Shown in pieces: positions 51,412-60,823 of a stretch of DNA of 64,000 bases (position 1 is its first letter; every line of letters begins with the position of its first letter). A model generated the notes under the pieces. That model did not search any database and was not told the DNA's origin. It worked only from the letters and a program-made list of their open reading frames with translations. Made by a program: the position numbers and the translations under genes. The DNA is from Bacteroidales bacterium (GTDB lineage: Bacteria; Bacteroidota; Bacteroidia; Bacteroidales; UBA932). The stretch covers positions 21,720 to 85,719 of the forward strand of contig JAFWPA010000036.1 in the NCBI GenBank assembly GCA_017509685.1. Reading direction: 5' to 3'.

Positions 51412-52541
51412 TGGAATACAAACCTATCAGAGCCATCATCAGCGGAGGCGGTACGGGAGGCCACATCTTCCCGGCCATCTCCATTGCCAACAAGCTGAAG
51501 CAGCTGAATCCGGACACGGAGATCCTCTTCGTGGGGGCCGAGGGCAAAATGGAAATGGAAAAGGTGCCGGCAGAGGGCTACCGCATCGTGGGCCTGCCCA
51601 TCGTGGGCGTGCAGCGGCGTCTCACCGCGAAAAACCTCCTGAACAACGCCACCGTTCCCTTCCGCGTGCTGGACAGCGTGCTGCAGGCCCGGAAGATTGT
51701 GAAGCAGTTCAAGCCCGACGTAGTGATTGGCGTAGGCGGCTATGCCAGCGCTCCCCTTCTGTGGGCTGCCACGGGGATGAAGATTCCCGCCGTCATCCAG
51801 GAGCAGAACGGATTCGCGGGCGTCACCAACAAGATGCTGGGCAAGCGTGTCCAGTCCATCTGCGTTGCTTATGAGGGCATGGAGCGTTTCTTCCCGCAGG
51901 AGAAACTGGTGATGTCCGGCAACCCCATCCGGGAAGCGGTTTCCCAACCGGCCACCCCGGAAATGAAGGCCGAAGCCCTCAAGTTCTATGGCCTGGACCG
52001 GCAGAAGAAACACCTCTTTGTGGTGGGCGGCAGCCTGGGCAGCGGAACGCTGAACAACGCCATGAAACACTGGATCCAGGACGGATGCCCCGGCGGGGAC
52101 GACGTAGAAGTGATCTGGCAGTGCGGCAAGTACTATAAGGCCGGCGTGGACGAATTTATGGCCAGCCACCCGGACGTGAAGGGCGTCACGCCCTACGATT
52201 TCATCGCCCGTATGGACCTGGCGTACGCCGCCGCCGATGTGGTGGTCTCCCGCAGCGGAGCCAGCACGGTGAGCGAGCTCTGCGCCATGGGCAAGGCCAC
52301 CGTATTCGTGCCCTCGCCCAACGTGGCCGAAGACCACCAGACGCACAACGCGATGGCGCTGGTGCGCAAGGACGCCGCTCTCCTGGTGAAGGACAACGAG
52401 GCGGTGGACGAGCTGATGGAAGCGGCCATCGGCCTCATGCACAACGACGAAAGACGCCGTGTGCTGGAAAAGAACGCAGAGGCCATGGCCCTGCGGAATG
52501 CAGCGCAAGTGATTTGTGACCAAGTATATAAACTGGTATGA
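51411..52541 (+). CDS. murG: UDP-GlcNAc:undecaprenyl-PP-MurNAc-pentapeptide GlcNAc transferase
   Basis: 376 residues: ISGGGTGGHIFPAISIANKLK (lipid-binding G-loop), VIGVGGYASAPLLWAA, IQEQNGFAGVTNKML, VVGGSLGSGTLN and VVSRSGASTVSELCAMGKATVFVPSP...EDHQTHNA for the donor site. It makes lipid II at the inner face of the membrane. Start and stop overlap ftsW and murC. Confidence 0.96.
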   Translation: MEYKPIRAIISGGGTGGHIFPAISIANKLKQLNPDTEILFVGAEGKMEMEKVPAEGYRIVGLPIVGVQRRLTAKNLLNNATVPFRVLDSVLQARKIVKQFKPDVVIGVGGYASAPLLWAATGMKIPAVIQEQNGFAGVTNKMLGKRVQSICVAYEGMERFFPQEKLVMSGNPIREAVSQPATPEMKAEALKFYGLDRQKKHLFVVGGSLGSGTLNNAMKHWIQDGCPGGDDVEVIWQCGKYYKAGVDEFMASHPDVKGVTPYDFIARMDLAYAAADVVVSRSGASTVSELCAMGKATVFVPSPNVAEDHQTHNAMALVRKDAALLVKDNEAVDELMEAAIGLMHNDERRRVLEKNAEAMALRNAAQVICDQVYKLV

Positions 52542-53887
52542 AGAACGTTTATTTCATAGGAATCGGCGGCATTGGGATGTCCGCACTGGCACGCTACTAC
52601 AAGTTCAAGGGCTATAACGTGGCGGGGTACGACCGTACGCCGTCGGATCTCACGGCCCAGCTGGAAAAGGAAGGCATCGCCGTGCACTACGAGGACCGGC
52701 CGGAGCTGGTTCCCGCCGACGTAGCCGAGAGTCTCATCGTGTACACCCCGGCCATTCCGCAGGATATGGGCGAGCTCAAGAAGGTGATGAACGGCGGTTA
52801 CACCGTGCTCAAGCGCTCCCGTACGCTGGGCGAAATCACCCGCGGACAGCGCTGCCTGGCCGTTGCCGGCACGCACGGAAAGACCACCACTTCCACCCTC
52901 ACGGCACACATCTTCACCGCCACGGGAGAAGGCTGCAGCGCCTTCCTGGGCGGCATTTCCCGTAACTACGGCACCAACCTGCTCATGTCCAGGAACAACA
53001 CCGTGGTGGTGGAGGCCGATGAATTCGACCGCTCCTTCCTGCAGCTGTTCCCGGAAATCGCCGTGATTACGGCAGTAGACCCCGACCACCTGGACATCTA
53101 CGGTGACTACGAGCACGTGGTGGAAGCCTTCAAAGCCTTCGCCGCCCAGGTGAGCGGCACCCTTATCGCCAAGAAGGGAACGCCCATCGGCCCGTCCGAC
53201 ACCCCCGCGAAATTTCTAACCTATCATTATACCGATACTGGGGCCGATTTCTGCGCGCTGAACCCCCACCCCGACGAGTGCGGCTACTTCCACTATGACC
53301 TGAAGTATCCCGGCGGCGTCCTGAAGGACGTCCGCGTGGGCGCGCCCGGTTGGGTGAACGCCGAGAACAGTGTGGCGGCGGCGGCCATCGCCCTCACCTA
53401 CGGGCTGGATCCGCTGGCTGTGAAAAGCGCCATCGGCACGTTCCAGGGCGTCAAGCGCCGCCTGGAGGTGCACGTGAACAGCCCCAAACTTTCTTACATC
53501 GACGACTACGCGCATCATCCCGCAGAGCTGGCATCGGCCATCTCCTCCATGCGCGACATCTTCCCGGGACGCAGGCTCACGGCCATTTTCCAGCCGCACC
53601 TGTACACCCGCACCCGGGACTTCGCCCAGGAATTCGCCGCGGCGCTGTCCCTGGTGGACAAACTCATCCTGCTGGATATCTATCCGGCGCGCGAGGAGCC
53701 CATCCCCGGCGTCACCTCCGAGATGATTTTCAAGGACGTGACCGCCCCCGAGAAAGTGCTCCTGAAGAAAGAAGAACTGATGGATTACCTCTCCGACGAA
53801 CCGCTGGACGTGCTGGTAACCTTCGGAGCCGGAAATATCGACCGCTTTATTGAACCCATCACCCAACTGTTGAAGAGCCGCCTATGA
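52538..53887 (+). CDS. murC: UDP-N-acetylmuramate:L-alanine ligase
   Basis: 449 residues: YFIGIGGIGMSALARYYKFKG, the ATP loop VAGTHGKTTTSTLTAHI, EADEFDRSFLQLFPE, TAVDPDHLDIYG and YIDDYAHHPAELASAI. It adds the first amino acid to UDP-MurNAc. Overlaps ftsQ by 4 bp. Confidence 0.96.
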   Translation: MKNVYFIGIGGIGMSALARYYKFKGYNVAGYDRTPSDLTAQLEKEGIAVHYEDRPELVPADVAESLIVYTPAIPQDMGELKKVMNGGYTVLKRSRTLGEITRGQRCLAVAGTHGKTTTSTLTAHIFTATGEGCSAFLGGISRNYGTNLLMSRNNTVVVEADEFDRSFLQLFPEIAVITAVDPDHLDIYGDYEHVVEAFKAFAAQVSGTLIAKKGTPIGPSDTPAKFLTYHYTDTGADFCALNPHPDECGYFHYDLKYPGGVLKDVRVGAPGWVNAENSVAAAAIALTYGLDPLAVKSAIGTFQGVKRRLEVHVNSPKLSYIDDYAHHPAELASAISSMRDIFPGRRLTAIFQPHLYTRTRDFAQEFAAALSLVDKLILLDIYPAREEPIPGVTSEMIFKDVTAPEKVLLKKEELMDYLSDEPLDVLVTFGAGNIDRFIEPITQLLKSRL

Positions 53888-54666
53888 AACCTGTCTTCCG
53901 TCGGGGCCTTGGCCTGTTGCTGATTGCCGGTTGCGTGGCAGTCTGGATTGTTACGTCCAGTATGTCGGCGCAGCAGCTGCGGCAGCGTACGTGCCAGGGA
54001 AAAGGCAGCCTGGAAGTGTGCATCACGGATTCGCTGGAGCGGCCGTTCATCGGCAAGGCCGATGTGGCCAAGTGGCTGGAGAAAGAGTACCGGGCCTATG
54101 CCGGACTCCCGCTGGACAGCGTGGACCTGGACAAGATTGAAAAACTGGTATGCGCTCACTCCGTGGTGAGAGACTGCCAGGCCTGGCTCACCGACGACGG
54201 CATCCTGCACCTGGAACTGAGCCAGCGGCAGCCGGTGGTACGGTTCGACGACGGTACCAACGGGTATTATGCCGATGCCACGGGCTTCGTGTTCCCGCTG
54301 CAGTCCCGCGGTACGGTGGACGTGCCCGTAATCGACGGTCACCTCCCGCTGAAGATTCCCCGCGGCTTCAAGGGCACCCCGGAGGATGCGGCCCAGAAGG
54401 TCTGGCTGGACCAGGTAATCGGGATGGTGAATTATATGGGCGGCACTGTATGGGAAGGGAATATCGTGAAGATGACAGTGCGCAAGGACGGCAACTTCGT
54501 ATTCACCCCACGCAGGGGGAACGAGCATTTCATCTTCGGGGAGCCGGTGCGCGTGAAGGAGAAGATGCGCCTGATGAAGGCTTATTATGAGAGTGTGGTG
54601 CCGGTGCATCCGGATTACCGCACCGTGGACCTCCGGTACCGGGGGCAGTTGGTTTGCAGAAAATAA
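53884..54666 (+). CDS. ftsQ: FtsQ/DivIB-type divisome protein
   Basis: 260 residues: a short cytoplasmic part, one membrane helix (about 7-27, GLGLLLIAGCVAVWIVTSSM), then a POTRA-like beginning (VCITDSLERPFIGKADVAKWL, VRDCQAWLTDDGILHLELSQRQPVVRFDDG) and a C-terminal beta domain. Sequence is weakly conserved, but topology and position between murC and ftsA identify it. It holds together the FtsB-FtsL-type subcomplex. Confidence 0.88.
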   Translation: MKPVFRRGLGLLLIAGCVAVWIVTSSMSAQQLRQRTCQGKGSLEVCITDSLERPFIGKADVAKWLEKEYRAYAGLPLDSVDLDKIEKLVCAHSVVRDCQAWLTDDGILHLELSQRQPVVRFDDGTNGYYADATGFVFPLQSRGTVDVPVIDGHLPLKIPRGFKGTPEDAAQKVWLDQVIGMVNYMGGTVWEGNIVKMTVRKDGNFVFTPRRGNEHFIFGEPVRVKEKMRLMKAYYESVVPVHPDYRTVDLRYRGQLVCRK

Positions 54667-54676
54667 AAGACAACAT

Positions 54677-56113
54677 ATGGAAGAAAAGTACATTGCCTCA
54701 ATTGATCTGGGGAGTTCGAAATTCGGACTCTGCGTGGCGCGCGTGAACGGAGACGACGTCCAGATTGTCTACTACAAGGAGACGCCCTCGGAGGGCATCC
54801 GCTACAGTATGATTGCCAACCCGCTCAAGGCTTCCGAAAAGTTGAAGGAAGCCGTGCAGGAGGCCGAAAATGAACTGATGATCAAGATCCTGCAGGTGGT
54901 GGTGGGAATGCCCCGGAGCGAGGTGGCGCAGGTGTCGGCATCGGCCCGCATCGAACGGTCCAACCCCGACGACTACATTACCGAAGAGGAGGTCCAGACC
55001 CTCAAGTCCATCGCGCTGGAGACCTATCCCCTGCCCAACCCCGAAAACCAGATCATGTACGGGGCCGTGGCGCAGTCCTTCTCCATCGACGACGAGATCC
55101 AGCTGGTGGAGAACGACGTGGTGGGCACCCTGTCCAGCTCCCTGGAAGGAAACTTCAAGGTATTCATCGGCAGCCGCAAGGCCACTACCGCGCTGGACAA
55201 GATTTTCAACAGCCTGAACATCGCTGTGGCCAAGAAATACTTCCTGCCGGAAGTGGTGGCCAAGACGGTCCTCAGCGACGAGGAACGGATGGGCGGCGTG
55301 GCCCTGGTGGACGTGGGCGCCGGCGTCACCTCCGTGGCCATCTACCACGGCGGCATCATGCGGTACTACGCTTCCCTGCCCTTCGGCGGCCGGGCTATCA
55401 CCAATGACATCCGCACGGAGTGCTCCATCTCCGAGGATCTGGCTGAAAAGATCAAGAAGCGCTTTGGCGCCTGCCTGCCCGGCAAACTGGCGTCCCTGAG
55501 TGAGAAAGTGCTGCAGATCCGCCTTACTGAGCCCTTCAAGGAAGTGCCGGTGCGCTATATTTCCGAGGTCATCGACTGCCGCGCACGGGAAATCGTGGAG
55601 GCCATCCTGTACTACATCCAGGAAAGCGGCATGCAGAACAGCCTGCGCAGCGGCATCGTCCTCACCGGCGGCGGCGCCCAGCTCACCAACTTCGTGAATC
55701 TGGTCAAGGAGATGTCGGGCTACGACGTGCGCAAGGGATATCCGCGGATGATGTTCTCGGCATCGGCCGGCAGCAGCGTATATTCTACAGCGGCAACGTC
55801 GGCTATCGGCATGGTGTTGTCGGCCAAGGAAGACAAACTGCCGGACTGCGTGAGCGCCCCCGAGAAGCCGGTAGAGAAGGAAGAGGAGATGGTGGAAGTG
55901 GAAGTGACCGACGAGACACCCGAAGATATGCTCTTCGCCCCGTCCGAGTTTGGGGAAGAGGTGAAGCCGGCAGAGAAACCGCAGAAGACCAAGAAGGTGA
56001 AAGTGGCCAAGCCCAAGACCGAAAAGACGGGCATCCTGAGCATTTTCTGGAAGAATGTAGAGGGCACCGCTCTCAAGATTTACGATAAAGCCAATCAAGA
56101 GGAGACCAAATAA
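54677..56113 (+). CDS. ftsA: Cell-division actin homologue FtsA
   Basis: 478 residues from MEEKYIASIDLGSSKFGLCVAR (ATG at 54677; the longer frame lies in ftsQ). Actin-type nucleotide motifs: IASIDLGSSKFG, GGVALVDVGAGVTSVAIYHGG and GIVLTGGGAQLTNF. After about residue 395 comes an acidic, then Lys-rich linker and a C-terminal TGILSIFWKNVEGTALKIYD that can act as the membrane-binding amphipathic helix. It tethers FtsZ to the membrane. The stop overlaps the ftsZ start. Confidence 0.95.
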   Translation: MEEKYIASIDLGSSKFGLCVARVNGDDVQIVYYKETPSEGIRYSMIANPLKASEKLKEAVQEAENELMIKILQVVVGMPRSEVAQVSASARIERSNPDDYITEEEVQTLKSIALETYPLPNPENQIMYGAVAQSFSIDDEIQLVENDVVGTLSSSLEGNFKVFIGSRKATTALDKIFNSLNIAVAKKYFLPEVVAKTVLSDEERMGGVALVDVGAGVTSVAIYHGGIMRYYASLPFGGRAITNDIRTECSISEDLAEKIKKRFGACLPGKLASLSEKVLQIRLTEPFKEVPVRYISEVIDCRAREIVEAILYYIQESGMQNSLRSGIVLTGGGAQLTNFVNLVKEMSGYDVRKGYPRMMFSASAGSSVYSTAATSAIGMVLSAKEDKLPDCVSAPEKPVEKEEEMVEVEVTDETPEDMLFAPSEFGEEVKPAEKPQKTKKVKVAKPKTEKTGILSIFWKNVEGTALKIYDKANQEETK

Positions 56114-57351
56114 TGAACGCAGATATCAACATCATTCCCCGTGACTGGGAAGAAGATACCAGTATCATCAAAGTGATTGGTGTAGGCGGCGGCGGTTGCA
56201 ATGCCGTCAACTACATGTACAAGCAGAACATCCAGGGCTGCAGTTTCATCGTGTGCAACACCGATGCGCAGGCCCTCCAGTCCAGCGAAGTGCCCGTAAA
56301 GATCCAGATGGGCCAGGGCGGCCTGGGTGCGGGAACGGACCCCACCGCCGGCCGTAACGCCGCACTGGAAAGCCAGGACGAGATTGCCAAGAAGGTGATG
56401 GACTGCGGTACCAAGATGCTCTTCATCACCGCCGGCATGGGCGGCGGTACCGGCACCGGCGCCTCCCCCGTCATTGCCAAGATGGCCAAGGACCGGGGTA
56501 TATTGACGGTGGCGGTGGTCACCATCCCCTTCAAGAACGAGGGCAACGAGAGCCAGTCCAAGGCTGTGGACGGTATCCACGAACTGGAGAAGAACGTGGA
56601 CGCGCTCCTCATCATCAACAACGAGAAACTGTATCAGTTCTTCGGGGATACCTTGATTCAGGAGGCCTTCCCAAAGGCCGATGAAGTGCTGGCCACGGCC
56701 GTGCGCGGCATCATCGAGGTCATCAACAACCCCGGCTACATCAACGTGGACTTCCAGGACGTGTGCAAGATGATGCGCAATTCCGGGATGGCCCTGATGG
56801 GCAGCGGCGAAGGCACCGGCAACGACCGTCTGGAGATGGCCGTGAAGGGCGCTTTCGAGAGCCCCCTGCTGAACGACTTTGACCTGAAGACCGCCAAGAA
56901 CGTGCTGGTAAACATCACCACGGGCAACAACGAGCGCGGCGCCAAGATGAGCGACCTGGAGCGCATCGACGACATGATTACGGAATACACCGGCGATGCC
57001 AATCACTTCAAGAAGGGTATCATCTGGGACAACGACCCCGAGTTCGGGGACAAAGTGCGCATCACCGCCATTGTCACGGGCTTCGAAATGGACCTGGGCG
57101 GCCTGGGCCTGAACAAGGACCTGGGCAACCTGGTCATCATTGACGAAAACTACCAGTGGGAACAGCCCGAACACAGCGGCGAAGTCACCATCCCCGCCGG
57201 GGCCGACACCATCAAGATTGGCTACAACAACTCCGACAACGCCAAGCACTTCAACTTCGCCAGCGACAAGCGTCCGGTCCTCTGCATCGAGCCCGGCGCC
57301 CCAAAAGGCGACTTGGAAAATACCCCGGCCATCCGCCGGGTGCATAACTAA
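56113..57351 (+). CDS. ftsZ: Cell-division GTPase FtsZ
   Basis: 412 residues: KVIGVGGGGCNAVNYM, GLGAGTDPTAGRNAA, the tubulin signature AGMGGGTGTGASPVIA, T7-loop NVDFQDVCKMM and a domain-2 end LVNITTGNNERGAKM. The C-terminal linker is short and closes with IRRVHN, a basic tail in place of the longer conserved peptide of Proteobacteria. It assembles the Z-ring. Last gene of the cluster; its stop overlaps the reconstructed convergent gltX stop, with no terminator between. Confidence 0.97.
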   Translation: MNADINIIPRDWEEDTSIIKVIGVGGGGCNAVNYMYKQNIQGCSFIVCNTDAQALQSSEVPVKIQMGQGGLGAGTDPTAGRNAALESQDEIAKKVMDCGTKMLFITAGMGGGTGTGASPVIAKMAKDRGILTVAVVTIPFKNEGNESQSKAVDGIHELEKNVDALLIINNEKLYQFFGDTLIQEAFPKADEVLATAVRGIIEVINNPGYINVDFQDVCKMMRNSGMALMGSGEGTGNDRLEMAVKGAFESPLLNDFDLKTAKNVLVNITTGNNERGAKMSDLERIDDMITEYTGDANHFKKGIIWDNDPEFGDKVRITAIVTGFEMDLGGLGLNKDLGNLVIIDENYQWEQPEHSGEVTIPAGADTIKIGYNNSDNAKHFNFASDKRPVLCIEPGAPKGDLENTPAIRRVHN

Positions 57352-57535
57352 ATACGTCCCAGCCGTTCGGCCACGTAGGTCATGCGGCGGGCGAACTCCC
57401 GGCGGCCGATAAAGCCGAGGATGGCGGCGATGCCCAGGCCGGAAGCGGCACCCGTAAGGGCCAGTCGAAGGCTGTTCATCACCTTGCCCATGGGATATTC
57501 CCGCATCTTGATGTAGTCTTCCAGCACGTGCTCAG
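57348..57535 (-). other. Out-of-frame C-terminal part of gltX
   Basis: Read in the neighbouring minus frame after about 57535, the DNA gives [20 protein letters not shown], then SLRLALTGAASGLGIAAILG and FIGRREFARRMTYVAERLGR, ending at a TAG at 57348-57350. This is the normal end of GluRS (anticodon-binding domain). Restoring one base near 57532-57535 (CTGAGCAC to CTGGAGCAC) joins it to the upstream frame. Confidence 0.88.
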
Positions 57536-59131
57536 TTCTTCGGCGGTCATAGCTCCGCGGTATACGTCCAGGTCGTCAAAACCGAACTCGGCGCCGGAGA
57601 TGTACTGGCATACCTCGAAGCAGTTCTCGTAATGATCTGGGTTCCAGAACTTGTCCACGTCCTTAGCCAGGAAGGGAGCGGTCTTGCTGTCATCGAATAC
57701 TTTGGCGCGGGGATCCACGGGACGGTTGGGATCCACCGGCTTCTGGGCCAGACCGGCTCCGGCCTTCACACCGAAGACCGCAAATTCGGCCGGACTGATA
57801 AAGAGATAGGAGGCAATGTCCCACATATCTTTTACGAAGGTGGCGCGCTCCTTCACCAGTTCCACAACGGCTTCCACGTATTCACGGGTGTAGATGTGAT
57901 TGGCGAAATCGGCTCCCAGGCCTTCGAAAGCGGCACCGGCGGTAAGGGCGTTGCAGGGGCAGTCCACCACCTTGAGGCCATGGCTTTCCAGTACGGGGAT
58001 GAAGAGGTCGGTAAGTTCGGCCGTGGTTTTCAGACGCAGGTATTCCTTGTTATACCATTTGGCTTTGTCCGGATTGAACTTGGCGCCGGCTTTCTGTACC
58101 TTATCCAGGGAGAATGCCTTCACCAGTTCCGGCAGGGTGAACATTTCGCGGTCGTCTCCGGGGTTCCAACCCAGGAAGGCCAGCAGGTTCACGAAGGCCT
58201 CGGGGAAGTAGCCGTCCTCGCGGTAGCCGTGGGATATTTCACCGGTCTCGGGGTTCTTCCAGGCCAGCGGGAACACGGGGAAGCCCAGTTTGTCGCCGTC
58301 GCGCTTGGAAAGCTTGCCGTTGCCGACGGGCTTGAGCAGCAGGGACAGGTGGGCGAAGCGCGGCATGGTATCGGTCCAGCCGAAGGCTTCGTACAGAAGA
58401 TAGTGCAGGGGCAGGGACGGCAGCCACTCTTCTCCTCGGATCACCTCGGTGATTTCCATCAGGTGGTCGTCCACGATATTGGCCAGGTGGTAGGTGGGCA
58501 GTTCATCGGCCCGCTTCCACAACACTTTGTCGTCCAGGGTGTCGGTGTTCACCTCCACGTGGCCGCGGATGAGGTCGTCCATCTTCACCACGCGGTTCTC
58601 CGGCATTTTGAAGCGCACGGTCCAGTCCGTGGTCTCGGCCAGCAGGCGCTTTACTTCATCGGCCGGCAGGGTGAGGGAATTGCGCAGCTCTTTACGGGAA
58701 GTGGCGTTGTACATGAACGTGTCGCCCCTGGCCTCGGCGGCGGCGCGTCGCTCGTTCAGGTCCTCGGCGCTGTCAAAGGCGTAATAGGCCCAGCCGGCGG
58801 CTACCAGCTGTTCGGCATACTGCCGATAGATGGGCCGACGCTGGCTCTGGCGGTACGGTGCGTGCGGGTGCCTCTCGCTGGCAACCTCCACCACCTTGCC
58901 GTTCTCGTCCACGCCTTCGTCGGGGATGATGCCGCACCAGCGGAGGGCTTCGATGATATAGGCCTCGGCTCCCGGCACAAAGCGATGGGAGTCGGTGTCC
59001 TCTATACGGATGATGAAATCGCCGCCTTTCTGCTTGGCGAACAGGTAGTTATACAGTGCCGTACGTACACCGCCCATATGCAGCGGGCCGGTGGGAGACG
59101 GGGCAAATCTTACGCGTGTCCTTCTTTCCAT
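57479..59131 (-). CDS. gltX: Glutamyl-tRNA synthetase, frameshifted near the 3' end
   Basis: As read, 550 residues from [21 protein letters not shown] (ATG 59131; ATG 59137 also possible). The HIGH-type motif [21 protein letters not shown], and [15 protein letters not shown] (KMSKS-type) are intact, so the catalytic half is normal. After MTAEEL the frame changes to [17 protein letters not shown] and stops at 57479, while the true C-terminus continues in another frame to 57348. One missing base explains this. The enzyme is essential, so an assembly or read error is likelier than a real mutation. Length with correction would be about 595 residues. Confidence 0.9.
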   Translation of the reverse strand: MERRTRVRFAPSPTGPLHMGGVRTALYNYLFAKQKGGDFIIRIEDTDSHRFVPGAEAYIIEALRWCGIIPDEGVDENGKVVEVASERHPHAPYRQSQRRPIYRQYAEQLVAAGWAYYAFDSAEDLNERRAAAEARGDTFMYNATSRKELRNSLTLPADEVKRLLAETTDWTVRFKMPENRVVKMDDLIRGHVEVNTDTLDDKVLWKRADELPTYHLANIVDDHLMEITEVIRGEEWLPSLPLHYLLYEAFGWTDTMPRFAHLSLLLKPVGNGKLSKRDGDKLGFPVFPLAWKNPETGEISHGYREDGYFPEAFVNLLAFLGWNPGDDREMFTLPELVKAFSLDKVQKAGAKFNPDKAKWYNKEYLRLKTTAELTDLFIPVLESHGLKVVDCPCNALTAGAAFEGLGADFANHIYTREYVEAVVELVKERATFVKDMWDIASYLFISPAEFAVFGVKAGAGLAQKPVDPNRPVDPRAKVFDDSKTAPFLAKDVDKFWNPDHYENCFEVCQYISGAEFGFDDLDVYRGAMTAEELSTCWKTTSRCGNIPWAR

Positions 59132-59216
59132 ATACATATTATGAGAGATGCAAATTTAGCAGATTCCAAGCAGAAATCCAACGGCTGTTTAATCAGCCCA
59201 TTTTGCAGCTGACACG

Positions 59217-59296
59217 TAAATCATTTACTACCAGCAACTTCTTGTTTCTCGGGTGCACCGAGAAGTGCACCCGAGAAATCATAAGTCATTGATTAT
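59217..59296. repeat. Possible diverged relative of the intergenic element (copy 5)
   Basis: Left stretch TAAATCATTTACTACCA (59217-59233) resembles the element arms, and TAAGTCATTGATTATGT (from 59282) resembles them again, but in direct rather than inverted sense. The arms are themselves near-palindromic, so orientation is uncertain. The centre is a strong hairpin unlike the other copies. It lies in the gltX-truB gap of 177 bp. Confidence 0.4.
59245..59278. terminator. Strong hairpin between truB and gltX
   Basis: A perfect 14-bp stem, TTTCTCGGGTGCAC (59245-59258) with 59265-59278, and a 6-nt loop. It lies 37 bp past the truB stop. There is no long T-run on either strand, so it may be an RNA-end stabiliser or a rho-independent terminator of weak type. 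Confidence 0.6.
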
Positions 59297-59314
59297 GTGC
59301 CGATTATTTGGCAG

Positions 59315-60265
59315 CTAAGTCAGCAGCGCCAGGGCCTGGTCCAGGGAAAGGGCGTTTTCTATGCGGTAGTCACCGCTGCGGGAGCGGATGAGGCCGGAAA
59401 GGTGCGCGCCGGAGCCCAGTGCCTCGCCGAGGTCACGGGCGAACGCACGTATATACGTTCCCTTGGAACAAGTGATACGAATCACCACCTCCGGAAGCCC
59501 CAGTGCCGATGTGTCAGCTACGTTAATGCGTGAAGATGCGGAGGAGGCACTCTCGCAGGGGCAAAAGCGCTCATCAGAGCGCCCGGCGGAGGCCGTGTCC
59601 GACGAAGGAGGACTTATAGGCCGGGAGCCGCAGGGGGATAATAGGGGGGCGGAGCCCACCTCAAATGGGCCGAGGGTGGCCACGGATTCCGGAGAGAGAG
59701 TCTCCCCCGAAGGATAAAACCCCAGCAATTCTAGTTCCGAAATCACGATCCTGTTGCGTTGGAGAGATTCCAGGGCGGCGGCATCCAGTTCGTCGAAGCG
59801 GCCGTTGCGGTAGAGTTTGCGGGCCAGTTCGTAGGCGCGGACACCGTCTACGCTTTTGGCGCTGAACAGGGGCGCCACCTGTTCCTGTTCGCCCAGGAAG
59901 GCGGGAAGGGCGGCGCGGACGGCATCGGCCGTGATGTGTTCATAGGGAAAACGGCGGTCTACGTCTTTCTCCAGGTCGTAGGAAGGCGTGGTGGCGCCGA
60001 AGCGGATGCGGGCGATGTACTCCTTGTCGTGGTCCTGTAACTCCTGCGCCCGCTTGCAGGCGTTGCCGATGCATACCAGCAGCACCCCCGTGGCCAGAGG
60101 ATCCAGCGTGCCGGCGTGGCCCACCTTCAGGTTCTTCTTACCGAAGTGCCGGATGGCGCGCCATTTGAGTTTGCGGATGACATCGGCCGATGTCCAGCGG
60201 TACGGTTTGTCCACCGCAAGGACGATGCCTTCCGGGTAATCAGCGATGTCGTGGGTGAAAGCCAT
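59315..60265 (-). CDS. truB: tRNA pseudouridine-55 synthase with an internal 73-residue insertion
   Basis: 316 residues. VLAVDKPYRWTSADVIRKLK and KVGHAGTLDPLATGVLLVCIG (catalytic Asp55) identify TruB, as do the later ITCSKGTYIRAFARDLGEALGSGAHLSGLIRSRSG. Between ELELLGF (ends 183) and LPEVVIR (starts 257) lies a Ser/Pro/Ala-rich segment (184-256) not expected in the family; without it the length is about 243, normal for Bacteroidetes. It modifies U55 in the T-loop. The start overlaps the rpiB stop (TAATG). Confidence 0.9.
   Translation of the reverse strand: MAFTHDIADYPEGIVLAVDKPYRWTSADVIRKLKWRAIRHFGKKNLKVGHAGTLDPLATGVLLVCIGNACKRAQELQDHDKEYIARIRFGATTPSYDLEKDVDRRFPYEHITADAVRAALPAFLGEQEQVAPLFSAKSVDGVRAYELARKLYRNGRFDELDAAALESLQRNRIVISELELLGFYPSGETLSPESVATLGPFEVGSAPLLSPCGSRPISPPSSDTASAGRSDERFCPCESASSASSRINVADTSALGLPEVVIRITCSKGTYIRAFARDLGEALGSGAHLSGLIRSRSGDYRIENALSLDQALALLT
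59498..59716 (-). other. In-frame insertion in truB
   Basis: 219 bp encoding 73 low-complexity residues (for example PISPPSSDTASAGRSDERFC). It contains the hairpin GCGCTCatcaGAGCGC and the run GAGCGCCCGGC, which also occurs beside element copies 3 and 4. Both reading ends stay in frame with truB. Confidence 0.75.
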
Positions 60266-60699
60266 TAGCAGGAGCAGGGCATTTTGTCAATGCGCTTCTG
60301 GTGACGGCCGCCCTCGAAGGGAGTGTCCAGCCATTCGCGCACGATGGCCGATGCCAGGCGGTAGCTGATGAACCGGGCCGGCAGGACCAGGACATTGGCA
60401 TTGTTATGCTGGGCAACCAGGTGGCCGATGGCCGTTCCCCAGGCAAGACCCGCGCGGATACCCTGGTGCTTGTTCAGGGTGATGGCCATTCCGTTGCCGG
60501 TGCCGCAGAGGGCGATACCCAGATCCACCTCTTTGTTCTCCACGGCCTTGGCCAGGGCGTGGGCATAGTCCGGATAGTCTACGCTTGCTTCCGTGTCCGT
60601 GCCGAAATTCACCACTTCGATGCCGCGTTTCTGCAGCATTTTCACCAGTTTAAACTTGTACTCCACGCCAGCGTGGTCATTGCAGATGCCAATTTTCAT
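60265..60699 (-). CDS. rpiB: Ribose-5-phosphate isomerase B
   Basis: 144 residues from MKIGICNDHAGVEYKFKLVKML (ATG 60699). The RpiB/LacAB signatures DHAG, DYPDYAHALAKAV, GIALCGTGNGMAITLNKHQGIRAGL (catalytic Cys and anion loop) and AQHNNANVLVLPARF are complete. It interconverts ribulose- and ribose-5-phosphate. A -7 box (TATCTTTG, minus strand 60723-60730) lies 24 bp upstream. Co-transcribed with truB. Confidence 0.95.
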   Translation of the reverse strand: MKIGICNDHAGVEYKFKLVKMLQKRGIEVVNFGTDTEASVDYPDYAHALAKAVENKEVDLGIALCGTGNGMAITLNKHQGIRAGLAWGTAIGHLVAQHNNANVLVLPARFISYRLASAIVREWLDTPFEGGRHQKRIDKMPCSC

Positions 60700-60753
60700 A
60701 GGTTGATAGATTTTTGTCCGTACAAAGATACAAAAAAGATGAAGCACAGATAC

Positions 60754-60784
60754 TTGGAGTTTTAGAGTATTTATACTATTTTTG
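60754..60784 (+). promoter_or_regulatory. Promoter of the glycosidase-like lipoprotein gene
   Basis: TTG (60754-60756), 20-bp spacer, TATTTTTG (60777-60784), about 40 bp before the ATG. It is divergent from the rpiB promoter. Confidence 0.6.
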
Positions 60785-60823
60785 CTGTTGCAAAATTGAA
60801 AAGTAGTGTTTCATTACCATAAA

